Shown: positions 1-12,821, numbered from the stretch's first letter. The stretch is 64,000 nucleotides of DNA from Takakia lepidozioides (GCA_030704615.1 CM060733.1:57970001-58034000); one strand, 5' to 3'. The notes: generated by a model from the sequence alone, not told the origin. Program-made: numbers and translations.

Positions 1-226
1 GTCTTTGTTGTTTGTTTTTCTAGTGTGGTTTTCTCATATTTCAAACAAATGATCCAAAATTTTGAGCTATTGATGCCATCCACATGTCATCCACCTGGCG
101 GATAGGAAGTGTGATTTGTAGGATTTTTTGTTTAGCATTTCAATTTTCCAAATCAAAAGAAGAGAAGTCTGGTTTGTGGTGTAAGAAGTTAACATCCCCT
201 GACATGTGAGAAGAGAGAGAGAGAGG

Positions 227-1241
227 TAACTAAGAGCCACTTCGCCTTGCGGCTACTGCCCCCTTTTGGGGGTGAGCCCTATATGGCATGTGAGAAAACT
301 CTCTTCCTACATGAGAAGATGTCTCCCACAATATTGACCCAGTGTGGTATGACCAATATGTCATCATCCCATCTTTTGCCCGGAATGCATTTTGTTTTTT
401 TGGAATGGATGCAAGATCACACCAAGGATAGATTGGGAGCATATTCAATTAATTCGGAAATCATTTCATCACCCAAACCTTAAAAATTGGAAGTCCCATT
501 TGTAATTTTGGTGTGTGCGGCCCAAAAATAGGCCCACTTGCAAGGGTGGGTTTTTCTCAATTTTCACCTGAATGCCTTACAAATTGGCAGATTCCTTTAA
601 CAGGTAGGTATGGTATGGTATTGTGCGGTCGTAATTTTAAATTTGTGTTTTTTTTCACAATTTAGAAGGCTTTTTCAGTTTAAGATTGGGGTTTTGGAAA
701 GAAAAACAAATGACTACTAGGCACTTACGGTTTTCGCGACCGTGGCATCTTGGGTTTCAAGTGTGGAGCAATGATATAGTCTACAATAGTTCGCATTATG
801 GCAGACATCCCAACATTACTTATGCCGAATCAAATTTGAAGATTGAGCAAAAGTAAGATTGTTGAAAGTCGACTCACTTTCGCCTCTTCGTACAAGGGAG
901 TTCTTGCCTCCCTCTCCATGTCATTTGAGGGGGCCATTTCAGGATCATCGATTGGCCGGGTTCCCTCTTTATGGGATGCATCGGCGCCCACATGATGCAT
1001 TAAGAGATCCTTCATGGCTTGCACATCCTCGTGGTTAATTCCATGCTCATTGTTGTTGTCACTGTCACTATCATTGTCATTGTCATCATCGTTGGGGTGG
1101 CTAGATTTGAGAAACTACCATATCTTCATGAGGTACAGTTTTTGACTTTACATGATTAGTTATTATCATTATTATTATTATGTATATAGGGCCCACTCCT
1201 GAAAGGGGGCAATAGCCGCAAGGCAAAATGGCTCTTAGTTA
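227..1241. mobile_element. Non-autonomous DNA transposon-like unit with ~59 bp terminal inverted repeats
   Basis: The segment 227-285 is matched in inverted orientation by 1,183-1,241, with roughly 85-90 % identity by eye; both outer ends read TAACTAAGAGCCA inward. The roughly 1 kb between them has no convincing coding region. If the outermost TA is taken as target duplication, the termini would be ACTAAGAGCC, compatible with a TA-inserting (Tc1/mariner-like) element, but the TA is also part of the repeat, so the duplication is not independent evidence. Just inside the right arm there is an ATT/ATA-rich microsatellite, as at SINE or LINE tails, so two oppositely oriented retroposon fragments are an alternative reading. 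Confidence 0.5.
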
Positions 1242-2949
1242 TGTCAGCTTCGGTCGGAGTCATCTCTCTATCTTAATATTATTTTCTCTAAAGCATGTTT
1301 TCTAACTCATTTTGAATCACTATGTCTTTTTCCCCTCTCCTAAGAATAGGAATCAAAATTCAAATGTGTGATACATTGTAAGCTAGATATTATAAACCCC
1401 GTAGTTTGTAGTTTTTATACATGAAAAACCATATCTTCGTTGCATAATTTTCTCCATGACAGTTTCAATTACGAGCATTGCAGATTGTTGATCCAACCTA
1501 TCAAAACAACGTAAATGTTGACTGGGGGACGGCCGGGTCGTTGCTTACTTGTACGGCTACATATACCGATTCAAGAGGGTTCAATTACACTCACACATGA
1601 CAAGCCGCTGGAAGATGGTACCAAGGAACGTTAGTTTCTTGGGAAATTGATTTCAACGGTGCTTGTTATTATCATGGTAATGACAAGGAAAACTGTCGAT
1701 CAACTTGGTCTTGGTAGGTTGTGAACCATGTGATATCTAGGTTCAGAAGTGAAAAATAGCGTGATAGACCAAATATTCTAGCTGGATGTTGTGAATTGTG
1801 AATCAGCTTCAATGGAAATGGTCACAATGGTCGATGGAAGGTGGTCAAGATGAAAAACAAATAGACTTTCACTTAAGTGGGGGATGGGGCCCAAGGTGCA
1901 TGCAACGATGTCTGACTAGTGGTAGCACATGATGCGAGGTAGACACTTAGAGCAGATGTTTTTAGTAAGTAGGTGGTTGCATGAAAACTAAAAGTGATCT
2001 TGATGGATAGAGTGACGAGTAGTTTTTTGTGGAGGTAGAGGGTATAACACCCAACCATCCTATTTGTTATCCACCTCTCATCATGGTTTTTATTTAGATA
2101 GTGGTGGGCAAAAATGGTGGCTCCCTACACTTAATGGATTGGGCCGCCACTATATATGCTACCTTTGTCTCTTTTTTGTATGTGTTTACCAGCACACAAG
2201 TTAGCTTATGTGCATAAGTAATGAAGATGATTTGGAGCGGTACAATGACAAGTGGAAACCAACCAAAATTTATGACATGTAGTGATGATGTCACATTAAT
2301 GTTTCAATTATATTTTGAAGGTAGGTTCTTCCAACTTCTTGGATCTCCTTCTATGATCCTACTTGTTGTCACAATCCCATTATCTAGTCCTCAGATTGTT
2401 TGCTGCATTCATCCCCCTTCTCTCATATCTTTCGTAGATGTTCTAAAGCGCAACTACAAAGATATGCAAATGACTAAAGCGTATGATTGAGACTGTTTCA
2501 CCATAAGACTATGTCATGGTTTTAGTCATGGTTATCTAGAATTACCTACTTCTAGTTAACTAGGACATTTTAGATATTTATATTTATATTTTGTGTGTTG
2601 GGACTTCATTTGGTCTCACATGCCAAGTGAGGTGTCGAGCCTCACTTGAGACATGGAGATAGGTTTTCCCCTTGTGAGTGTTGAGGAGGCTCATCTTCTT
2701 GTAGTTGAGCCTCCATGAGCCTCTCCCACCTCCATAGCTCTAGGTATTGAGAGGGAGTGTGGTGAGGGCTTTGTAGGGTGGATTGCTTTAGCAAAGGTGC
2801 CCTTGGCTTGACTTAGTTTATGTGATTGAGTGGATTCATGAGTGGAGTGTTTCCATTGTGTGTTCACTTCCATTATCTATTGTGGTATAGCTTTCTAGGA
2901 TTGTGTCGTGGACATCGATGTATGTTGTGGCACGATGCTTAGGTGTACG
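1242..2949. other. No gene recognised
   Basis: Only short open frames without recognisable motifs are present. Part of this stretch, 2.1-2.9 kb on the minus strand, may be the decayed catalytic half of the Harbinger-like transposase described next, but I could not read it reliably. Confidence 0.4.
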
Positions 2950-3425
2950 ACAGCTACCGCCGAGATTGCATAAACACTCGTGGGTGTAACGATCTATGAC
3001 TCCAATTGCATTGGATATACCTGGGTGTCATTCATTCTCAAATTGACTTCCTACAAGTGTCACCTTCTTCCCACTGCAAATGGTGGCCTAACACTTTAAT
3101 GATTGCTGGAATGACCTCTCGTAGGAGTTCATACAAAGTTGCATCTCCAATGCCAAAAACTTTTTTGATCTCAATGGTTATGGCTGCCCACAACAACTTG
3201 TAGACCACTGCCCTACTCTGAGAGGAACATGCAATGTGGGATGAAAAGTGGTGTCATTCTTAACAATGACTGGTGCTAAGACATTGCACAACCAAATGAA
3301 AGTTCCAATGGTCATTATCATAACTTTCAGCCAACGCTCGTCATCATACTACATGCGGAAATTATAAAACCAACCCTCGATGAGCCCAGCTTCAATGAGA
3401 ACTGGATGATTGTTAGGGCTGAGAG
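2950..3425 (-). pseudogene. Degenerate PIF/Harbinger-type (HARBI1-like) transposase
   Basis: Translating the minus strand from about 3,420 gives a block reading IEGWFYNFRM, one stop, then DDERWLKVMIMTIGTFIWLC and NVLAPVIVKNDT. This is the typical N-terminal part of DDE_Tnp_4/HARBI1-like nucleases (a W/F-rich 'R..F.WL...L.P' module). After a frame change, LFxIGxxT-like KVFGIGDATLYELLREVIPA appears, and after another a GISNAIGVIDRYTHE block, which corresponds to the family's first catalytic Asp region. Several stops and shifts make it non-functional. A minus-strand stretch at 3,905-4,096 rich in acidic residues may be its N-terminus. No intact ends were found. Confidence 0.55.
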
Positions 3426-5527
3426 ACAAGTTGGCTAGCACCCCCGCAGTGGCTTCCCTCTCTCCCTCTCACTCTGAATCCACCATAGCCAGTAGACTGT
3501 AGCACTGGTAATAGCTCGAGGTCAGCAATTTTTGTTCTTTCATTTTCATCCACCGAAATGTTCCATAGGACGCACATTGTTTGCTCTCTTACCTACATCA
3601 AAATATTGAGAATAGAGTTAGAAACATGGGCTATGGAGCTTGACTTAGTGGCCAAAGTCTTTCCAAATTAATCATTGTGTCAGCTTTATGAATCTCTCAT
3701 CTAATTTCATCACTTACACATTATCTGGGCCAGGCCACTCTAGAAGCTCATCATGGTCGTAATCCAAAAAGGCTTCAGCCACTTATGATTATTTGTGGAA
3801 CATAGATAAAGCTTTTAGGCGATGTTTCATCCACATACCTAAGGACTCACTTCCCTGAGGATGGTAAAAGAGCCACATAGAAAGCTGATTATAATGTTGC
3901 TTGATCAAATATAGCCTTCCTTCTTTTGGTCATGGTTATCACTGTCCTCATTGTCCTCATCGTATTCCAGCAACAGACATCTTTGTTGACGTCGCTCTAA
4001 GAATCCAAAGAGCTCTGGAAATTCCCCTCGCATGAATTCCAACAATAAAAATATCTCGCTTATAACGACGCGCATCTCATCTGTATTTATGCACATATCT
4101 AGTTTTGAATATGCAAGAAATCATAATGAGTTTGTAGGACTACATATCAGAGTGTTCTCTTTTAAGTTAATGAGCCAACAATGCAAAACTAAAAACCTGA
4201 CATCTTTATGCTAAATTTGAGGCAAAGATTGGGAAATTTAAAGCAAAAGACAAATATGTATATCTTATATTCTGATATAGTAGATGGACGTTGTATCAAT
4301 TTGAGCAAACATATGAAATTCAAGATACTTGACAAAGTTGTATAAACGATTCTTTGAGTCCTACAAAAGATCCACTTGTGGCCATATTTGGATATCAATT
4401 GCAAAGTACTCGAGTGGCTTTGGAATAAACTATGTTCAATATATTATTTTCATGTTCCATCCAAAAACTGTGAAGGATGAGGTGACTGGACTGTGTGTTT
4501 CAAATATGAAATGTATTATACGCAATGTCTATGTATTTGCAATCCATTAGGGGAACACAAAAGAGGGGAATCCATAATATATGTCAGCTTTGCACACAAT
4601 CTCTCACACGTCCACACGGGTTGTTGTAAATGTTTGTTTATTTCCATACATACCTTAATTTTCAAGGACAAAACTGAGTCTAATGCTTGTAAAAATAGAT
4701 GGAATGGTAGCATGGGTTAGACCACTGGTCGAAATTTGCAAATTGAGTGTGCATGATTGACTATGTGCAACAGGTATGCTCGTTTCCCTTAATGAGATTA
4801 ACATATATCAGTTTTGAACATTGGTTATTATATTTATGAATCACATATACTATTTATTGGTATGTACCGACAAAATTGGTAGGTTGTCATCATTTATTGG
4901 CTCCTCCCTATAAGTAAGGGAGAGACCATGCATTGGTGCCAAAAATGAGTAAGATCCTGATATACCTCCACTAGATAATACCTACATGAAGCAGATGATC
5001 CTCCCCCACTTAAATGTTAGCTTGAATATACTTTGATTGGATAAGATCCATAACTGAATCTTTTGCTCTTAGAGAGGATGTTTGACAGAGTCGCGGCCAT
5101 CAAATGTGGTTGAGTGGTGTGACAGATCTCTTGCAATTGAGGATTAAACCAAAGTTGTATGGTCTGCCAGCATAAATGAAACGAAATGAAATGGTACTTT
5201 ATAATGTCCGTGGAAAGTTCAAAGAGCTTATGGGACAAAATGGGAAAAAAAAACCTGAGAGGGGAATTGAGACCAAAGCCAAAAAATAATCAGAGAATGA
5301 CTCCAATTGCACACAGATTTGGAATGTCTGTGGAGAGAAAAATCTTCAATTACTATTTGATTAGTCAGTTAACAAGGTGTTGGAGCATGCACAGATCAAC
5401 ACGGATGAATCAAAGTTGTGTTGTCTTTTCAGTTTAGGGTTTGCTGTCACATTTTAGGTTTCACCTTGTTCATGTTATCTTCTAGGCTTCCTCACTCTCT
5501 CTCTCTATTTACAGTTTTACAGGTTTT
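3426..5527. other. No gene recognised
   Basis: AT-rich sequence with only short, motif-free open frames on both strands; apart from the possible transposase N-terminus at 3.9-4.1 kb I see nothing in it. Confidence 0.4.
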
Positions 5528-5592
5528 TTTTTAATTTTAATTTTAATTTTAATTTTAATAATAAAAATAAAAATAAAAATATTATTATTTAT
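5528..5592. repeat. AT-rich simple repeat (TTTTAA/AAAAAT units)
   Basis: Runs of ATTTTA units pass directly into AAAAAT units and then ATT units, so the tract is close to self-complementary and could fold back. Confidence 0.85.
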
Positions 5593-6205
5593 TTAAAAAC
5601 AGGGGACCTGGCCCTGGTTGGTAACTTTATTGCTGAATTATTGAAGGGAAAAAAATTAAAACCCTTGAGGCTGCCATAAGGCATTTCGCATGAGAGCCAT
5701 GCATGATAACTGAAGTTCGTCACTGAGGATTCTTCCCTGATATTCCGTAAGAAGAAGTAGTGCTCTACCGGCGTGCTGCCTATTAAATTGGCTTTACAAG
5801 CCCTAGGGAGGGTGTGTGAACCCCTGGAAAAACTATGTGATGGGAGCATAGACTGAGTCGAACTGCCGACTAAAAGACTACTAGATAGAGCCAGTAAATG
5901 TTCCAGTCCAAGACCAAGCAATGGAACAGCGCATACTGCTCCTGCATGCCAAGAAGAAGAAGCCTAAAAAAAAGCCTTGCATATATGCCTGACTAGGGTT
6001 AAAATAAGAAGAAAAAGAGATAGATGGGGAGACGAGAGGGTAGGGTAGGCGCGAAAAGAACGTTGTGGAGATTGTGAAGTGGAATGGGGCGGCCGTTGGA
6101 GCTGATTAGGGGAGGAGGAGAGGGTCAGCCGAGCCAGAATGAATCGAAAAGCTATCGATGGAAGTGGAGCTGCATTGCAGAAGACGAACGGACATGTCAG
6201 ATCTT
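5593..6205. other. LINE-A 3' flank or 3' untranslated region; no gene recognised
   Basis: Lies downstream of the C-terminal remnant of LINE-A ORF2 (minus strand). No poly(A) or target-site duplication could be identified, so the 3' end of the LINE is not placed. Confidence 0.35.
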
Positions 6206-9200
6206 TCAAATTCTGGGGAGGCCGAAGAGGAGACCTCTGTGTCCGTCCCAACAGCAGGAGAGTTTGTCTGCCCATACACAGGAGAGGTCATTAGAGCAGC
6301 GACAAATGATTCCCTCCTTGCCCCAATTGGCGCAGAAGGCAGAGATGAGGGTAGGCAGACGTTGAGTTTTCTTGGCAGCTTCTGCACACAGTGAGGCCCA
6401 TGCTTTTTTAGCAGCAATCAACAGATCAAAGAAAACTAGAGATAAGATTGCTGACACAGAGGTGTTCTCATTGTTGATTGCCCAGGCACATCGACTTTTC
6501 CAAATGTTCCAGAGTACCGAGCTTCTGAGAGACTCAAAGACAGGGCAGTCAGTGACTTTGGATTTTTGGCTTTTGCAATAGTTAAGTAAGATTGTCATGG
6601 ATCCAAAGTGCAATGCACCATCGGCCAGATGGATGTTGGTGTCACGGACATAGCCCAGAGGAACTTACCAGGAGTAAATACCAGAAGTTACGAAGTTACC
6701 ATAGTATCGGAAGTTTCCATGACTTATCATGATTTACCATTACTTACCAAGTTACCGGGAGTTTATCAAATTACCAAGAGTAACTTGGGAAACTACTCAT
6801 GAAGCTTCCTTTGGAGGAAACTTCTCCATCAAGATACCTCATTTGTTTAAGGAAGCTTCTCCATCAAGAAACCTTTGTTTAATCTTGGAAACTTCTCCAG
6901 CAAACAACCTCCATAGGGGAAGCTTCTTAGTAGCCAGTATATATAGGAGGCGAGACTGGATACTTTTCAGTCTCGCCAACACCAGTTCAAGCTACTCTTG
7001 TTTCCAGTTCCCAGTACCCTAGCCCGGTTTCCAGTATCTGGTACTCTAGTCCAGTTTCCAGCATTCCAGTATTCAAGTCGTGTTCCAATATCTTGTACTC
7101 TTGTTCATTGTTATAAAGATCGTCTTGATTCCTATCTACTCATCGTGCATTCGGCCATGCCGACCTTGACTTCTGTCTAGCCTTGTACCTCTAGTCTTAT
7201 CTCTTGTTTGTGTTCAGTCATGTTCTCAATCTTAACAGTTGGTGCCAGACAGTAGAGAAGGTAGTGTTCCAGTGTTTCTATTGTTTGATTTGTGCAGCAG
7301 TGACACATGAGCGCATCTTTGTAGTTCAGAAACTGGCCCACTTTGAGAACCATGTTTGCTACTTGCCATAAGAATGCATTGATTTTGGCTGGCTTTGTCT
7401 TATCCCAGATGGTTGCCCATATGCCCTTCCAGTTCTCCTGATTGAAGTTTTCATGAGCCCATCTGCCTTCCCATTTTGAGATAGGAGGGCTAGCTTCGAG
7501 CATCGCTCTGTAGCCCATCTTGGCAGTGTATGAGAACATGGGGTGGAGCTCTTCCTGGAAAGCCCATTTCCATTCTGATGGGTCAAGTTGCAATGTAGAA
7601 ATGCCAGAATTCCCAAATAAGACAAAAGGTCCTTTGCTAAGCCAAGTAAGGGTGTTAATCCCTCTGGGAGCAGTAGGATTGAATACTTTGTCCTGGGAGG
7701 TCCAATGGCAAATACGAACCAGGGTGGTATTGAAGGTAGGGACTGAGACTAGGTCCTGACTGGAGAGACAGAGACGTCCTGAAAGGTCATTCGTTGTGAA
7801 GCAGAAACCCTTGAACCAATGCTGAGAAACCACGGAGACGTAGAAGACCTGCAGAGAGGGAGGATTGTGCATAACCCATTGACCAGGATGAAAATCACCT
7901 TGCCCTACTCTGAGAATCAGTTTCCAGGTGTCTGGGATGGAGAGGATGATTTGAGCAATCCCGGATCTAAGGCGGGTGGTCCCTAGAGCTTGCTGTAGCG
8001 ATTGGGGGGAGCTGACCCATAGATTGTTGACTGTCGAGATACCCCTAGATTCCCAAGCTACCCATTTCTTTGCTGTTTGTCTTTCCAAAGAGAGGGGTTC
8101 GGTTCATTAGGAACAAGTGTTGTCTTAGAGTTTCCTGGAACGTGGATGGGTCCTGTTTCCTCAAGAATGGCCTGAGGGGATTCCAGGAGTTCCAGATTGA
8201 AGACCAAAGAGGGGAACCTGGAGATTTGTGGTTGAAGCCTTGCAGCAGCCAGCGATTGGATGCAGGCCAAAGGACACGTTGCAAGGGTGAGGAGGAGGAA
8301 ATGGTGGATGAGACCATGAGCTTCCACCAGCCACCCTCCGGCCCTATGAATCTGGGAATCCATTTTCCCAAAAGAGCCTTGAATTCTGGATCCAAAACAC
8401 CTAGGCCTCCCATTTTTTTTGGAAGACATATTTGGGCCCAGGAAACTTGGGGTCCTTTATTCTGGGTGGAAGACTCCGCCCTCCAGATGAAGTTCCTGAT
8501 TAATCTTTTGATTTCTTTGATGAGTTTCGACCCAGGTCTCCAAGTTTAAGCAAAGTACCAGATCCCTGCCAGCAATATTTGGTTGGCAACTAATGCCCTA
8601 CCAATGATGGATAAGCGACAGGACCCCCAGTAGCCCAGGTTGCGTTTGAGCTTCAGAATTGTGGGGCCTATTCGCTGCTCTTTAGATAGCGAATACCAAA
8701 AGTGTGCCCCAGTAACGTGGTGGGCTCACCTTCTTTAAGCCATTGAAGCCCCAGATGTTGCCCCCAGGAGGGGTTGGCCCCTATGGCAGATTTAGAGATG
8801 TCACCGAGAAGCATGGCTTTGGTTTTGGACCAGTTAACTCTAAATCCAGAGACACTGCAGAAGTGAGAGAGTGTACTTTCTGCCGCCGATAGGGAAGGAT
8901 CGTCGGCTTGAAGCAGCAGAAATGTGTCATCTACAAACATGGAATCCTTAACCTGTTTGTGGTGGTTATTTCTTGGGTTCTGCAGGTTGAGGCCTCTCAC
9001 TTGAGTGTTATTGTCCAGCATGTGACCAAGGGTATCAGCTACAAAAAGGAAGAGAAAGGGCGCTAGAAGGCACCCCAGTCTGACTGAGCGTTGTAGCATG
9101 AAGGGCCTGGACAGATGCCCATTGATCATGACTCTACTGGTTGCTCCCTGAAGGAAAATCTGAACCCACTGGCAAAAGCCAAGTGGGATGCCTGATTTCC

Positions 9201-11063
9201 TTAAGACCGCCATGAGAAAAGACCAATCTACCTTGTCGAAGGCCTTTTCAAAATCCAGGAGCCAGAGGACAAGTGCCTGGCCAGAATTGCTTGCATAGTG
9301 GTTAGCCTCCTGAGCCATGAGGACGTTGTCTAGGATGTATCTTCCTTTCACATAGCCTACCTGACCAGACCTGATCATTGAAGGGAGAAGGGGCTGAATG
9401 CGGAGCGCTAGGGCCTTGGCAATGATCTTGTAGGCGACATTGAGCAAGGTGATGGGCCTGTAGTTGGAAAGGTTAGCTCTGTCACCTTTCTTGAAGAGCA
9501 GAGTTATGACCCCCTGAGTCTTGGAGTCAGGCATAAAGCCTTGGGCCTTAATGGCATTGGCCATTTCGCAGAAGTCCTTGGAGATGGTCGACCAGAGAGA
9601 TTTGAAAAACTCTACTGGCATACCATCGATCCCAGGGGCTTTGTTGTTGTTCAGGGCTTTAAGGGCATCCTCTAATTCTTCAGGGGTAAGACTTGCCTCT
9701 AGAACGATCGCTTCCTCTGCCTTCAGAGTAGTGGGGATGGTTTGAAGGCAAGCAGCAAGCCTGTCTGGGTAGTCATGGTCCTTCAAGTCTGCCTGAAAAC
9801 AGAGAGGAGAAGTGATTGAAAGCAGACGCGCACATTTGCCTGGGGTTGGAAGAAGTGTTACCAGGGAGATCCTACAGAGCTTCACTTTTTGGATGAAGTA
9901 TTTGTTCATTTTTTCACCCTTCGTTGACCAGTTGACCCTTGCCTGCATTTTCATTTTGTTTTCTTGCTCTGTGTGGTAGCAGTCCAGGTTATGTCGGGCT
10001 TCCAAGTATGACTGAAACGTGTGCGCGTCGCAAGATTGAGATTCAATTCTTCTTTGGCAGATACTTAGGCATTTTTGGAGGGCTCGAGCTTTCCTTTTTT
10101 GTGCCTTTGCAATGGCTCGGTTGAGGTCTTGACCGACTTTGCAAGTGGCGGCGAGCTTGGCTTGGAACCTCTGGACTGGGCAAGGGTTGTGGTTTGCAGT
10201 GGAGAGCCAGGCTGACTTAAGGCCATCAATGAAGGAAGAGATTCGAAGGTGGGAGGAGTTGAGCTTGTAGATCCCTCTACCTCTAGGGTGGGAATTGGGT
10301 AGAGTGAGGGATGCAGACACCCGTGCATGATCAAAACCTTGGGGAATAGGATCCTAAGGGCATAATCGGGTAGCATGGGAAAGGGAAATAGAGGAGTAGA
10401 ATCTGTCAAGCCTTGCCATGCAAAGAGCATTAATATCTCTGTTGTTGGTCCAGGTGAAGAAGGGGTTAGCCCCCAACGGGTAGCTGGGGGGTCCTTCCAA
10501 TTCTGCCAAGCTGTGAGACTAGATCAGAGACTGCCAGGAGAGGTCTTCTTCAGGGCTTAGGTGAGTTGCAGTACTCCCCATTCTGTCAGATTCCTTTTCT
10601 GCCATGTTGAAATCACCCGCCACAATCCATCTGCATATGAAACTGTGATACGCCATCTAGAGGTTTATCTTGGCCCAGAGATCCGCTTTGAGAAGAGAAT
10701 CGTTTGGCGCATATATGTTGATAAAACCTGTAGGCTCAATGTCATTAGGGAACCTTAGGGAGCAAAATTGTGCTCTCCCTGGCTCCCAGATCTCGTCTTT
10801 GATGAGAAATTGGTGGATGGAAGGGGACAGAAGAATCGCGGTCCCTCCTCTAGTTCCTTCAATAGAGGGCTTCCAGAGAGGTGAAGCTTTAGGCCAGAGC
10901 TGATTGGTGAGCTTTAGAATTTTCCTGTCACAGAGTTTGTGTTCTTGGAGAAAGACAATAGCCTAAATAGTGATGAGAGGTGCCAGCCAGGCTAAGAGCT
11001 TGACTTTTTTAAGGGCCATCTGGTCAGAACCCAGGCCCCTGATGTTCCAAGAAGACATGCTAA
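6206..11063 (-). pseudogene. LINE-A ORF2: endonuclease, reverse transcriptase, zf-RVT (decayed)
   Basis: Reading down the minus strand: an APE-type endonuclease begins with SSWNIRGLG near 11,060 and continues with LQEHK, a GGTAIL strand and VAGDFNM near 10,600, broken by a stop near 10,963. The reverse transcriptase (10,320-8,668) is one open frame with NYRPITLLNVAYKIIAKALA, LLDFEKAFDKVDW, an RLGCLLAP block and the catalytic FVDD (usually F/YADD) near 8,930. The connecting region follows in other frames (8,549-8,045), then a zf-RVT domain (8,088-7,243) with KINAFLWQVAN and a CHCC...H...C zinc site. The C-terminal tail (6,613-6,206, NIWKSRCAWA) lies beyond the solo LTR. In an active element this protein would nick DNA and copy LINE RNA onto it; here it cannot be made intact. 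Confidence 0.88.
6640..7237 (+). mobile_element. Solo LTR of the chromovirus family at 33,108-33,739
   Basis: The 598 bp block begins TGTCACGG and ends CTTAACA, and is flanked on both sides by GTTGG (6,635-6,639 and 7,238-7,242), a 5 bp target-site duplication. It is nearly the same as the LTR at 33,108-33,739, which has two small extra segments. A TATA-like GTATATATAGG at 6,938-6,948 gives plus-strand orientation. The upstream part is rich in TTACC motifs. No internal region remains, so it is a product of LTR-LTR recombination, and it interrupts LINE-A ORF2. Confidence 0.92.
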
Positions 11064-11407
11064 CCTGCATCGCAGGATGGAGACAGCCTGATGGGATGAG
11101 ACTCAATTGATGGCTTGGGTGAAGCGAAGAATCGAAATTTAGTATGTTTGTCTGTGGGCTTTGGGGAGGGACACCAGTGGAGCCCTGGGGGTTCCACACG
11201 GATGGGGTCCTTGAGGTGGACGAATATGACTTGGGTGCTTGGCCGACAGGGTAGAGGGTTGCATGTGTCGTCAAGAAGGATAAATCTGTTGGAATCTTGA
11301 AGGGATGTTTTAATGGATTCTATGGTGGGCTGGGGGTTGGTAGGCAAATTTAGAAGTTTGGAGAGGTGATAAGGAGGCAGTGGGTAAGCGGATGAGGGCA
11401 GCAATTT

Positions 11408-12304
11408 CTACTTGTTGCCTCCAGGGGTAGAGGGGAGTGACTCAGGCGAGAGACATAGGATACTGCATACCTTGTCAGAAAAGAACGAAAAGAAAAGCAG
11501 GGGAATGGATTGAGCGTGGAGTGGGTGACTTACAGGGAAGGATGGAGAAAGGAGCGGAGCCGGTGTCGGGGAAGGCAGCAGAGTTGTGACTGGGTGGAGG
11601 GGCCCGGCGTGTAGTTGAGAGACTTCTGGCGACTGCTGCGTGAAGTATTGCGAGATCTGGAGGTCTGATGAGCTAGAGGTCGACCAAGAGCCCATGGGGA
11701 TGTAGCTGGGGTTGCCATAGTCTTCAATTCTCTTTCGCTCGATTTCCTCATTCTGCGCTTCAATTTCCATGTCCAGATAGGCCTTAAGAACTGTGAAGGC
11801 ATTTTTTAAGGTGTCATTGGACCTGGTTAGGACCTTGCTTGGAGTGTAAGGACCTTCAAAGTGGTCAGCCTCTACCCATACCCCTGGGAGAGTGGTTCCA
11901 GTTTGAAGAAGCTGGTTTTCGTCCACGAGAGCCAAAATATTGGTGTTTGGAGACAGGTCTTGACAAAGCCCAGGGAAGGCCTCAACGTAGGAGCCCCAAG
12001 TGACCAAAGAGTGAGAGAAAAGAGAGTAGAGAGGGAGGTTGGAGTTGAGATAGGCCTGAATCTTGTTGCAGAGGGTCGGGATAGGGGAGCTGTCCATGGG
12101 GCTCTTAGCTATGAATGAGTGGATGTCCTGCACCGAGATCCATATTGAGTCAAAGTGCATATTGTCCCTGGCAGTGACCCTGAAAGCTAGGTTGGGTTTC
12201 CTTCTGAAAATCATCGGGGTAAGACAAGTGGCGACTAGATCTTCCCTGGTGACTAGCTGCGAACAACCTTTGAGAGAGAGCGAAGGAAATGTTCCCAGAG
12301 TGGC
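11408..12304 (-). pseudogene. LINE-A ORF1, C-terminal part
   Basis: This open frame starts exactly where the gypsy insertion ends: reading from 12,304 gives TLGTFPSLSLKG, which continues the ICA at the other side (24,351). The corresponding protein in LINE-B reads CLQLQTFPKLALAG. It contains an alpha-helical, charged stretch (YLDMEIEAQNEEIERKRIED) and a Pro/Ser-rich end, and stops at 11,408. ORF1 proteins of plant LINEs bind the LINE RNA. Residues encoded above 12,304 in the same frame are gypsy LTR sequence and not part of the protein. Confidence 0.8.
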
Positions 12305-12821
12305 TGTCGTGCGCATACATATCGCTACACAACTACATCGCTGTCCAAAACCACACAACACATGTGCACACCACACACTAGTATACCACTAGTCTACCAC
12401 TAGTCCAGCCACTAGTCCAACCACTAGGCTACAACTAGTCAGTCACTAGGCTGCCACTACGCTGCCCACTATGGCAGTCACTAGTCCACACAATAGATAA
12501 AGAAGAAGAATACAAGCATGAGCTCATGCGAGCTCACAAAGCTGAAGCATAAACTCATGCATATATAACCTCATCACTCAAATACAAGTCAAGCCAAGTG
12601 CACCCCACGCCATGGGGAATCCACACTACGGCGCCATAGCTAGGCGCGGTGAGGCTCATCTCGAGAAAGATGAGCCTCCCGCGCTTGCCGTGAAGATAAC
12701 CACTCCAGGGCCTAAATCTGCCTTGACCCCTGGATTGACACTTGGGCCAATCCCAAATGTCAATATGTAAAAGCTAGCTATTTCCTAGCTAGTTTCACAC
12801 TAGTGGTAAAATAACTTGACA
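12305..12821 (-). repeat. 3' terminal repeat (LTR) of the methyltransferase gypsy, blocks A+B
   Basis: The 517 bp unit is bounded by TG and CA (plus strand TGTCGTGCG ... AACTTGACA). Block A (12,305-12,494) is rich in ACTAGT/CCACTAG units. Block B (12,497-12,821) is repeated at the 5' end (24,026-24,350). Read on the minus strand, block B carries a TATATAA-type TATA box near 12,561-12,568, which suggests that it holds the promoter. The outer end touches the TGGC target duplication. Confidence 0.8.

Larger units (their letters stand above)
6206..12304 (-). mobile_element. LINE-A (plant L1-like non-LTR retrotransposon), 3' section
   Basis: Minus-strand LINE carrying the end of ORF1 and all of ORF2. 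It continues in frame across the gypsy insertion at 12,305-24,350: removing that insertion and one copy of TGGC joins the ORF1 halves without a frame change. A solo LTR (6,640-7,237) interrupts the ORF2 tail. Stops and frameshifts in ORF2 show that the LINE is dead, and it is older than both insertions. Confidence 0.9.

Noticed and set aside
6998-7180. Plus-strand open frame of repeated FPVSGTLVQFP-like motifs
   Set aside because: It lies within the solo LTR and reflects its CCAGT-rich short repeats.
8070-8549. Plus-strand 159-codon open frame
   Set aside because: Antisense to the connecting region of LINE-A ORF2, whose minus-strand frames match LINE proteins.
12497-12821. Block B as a solo LTR of an unrelated element
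   Set aside because: The matching block at 24,026-24,350 directly borders the TGGC target duplication of the gypsy, so B belongs to the termini of this element, although the exact LTR layout is unresolved.
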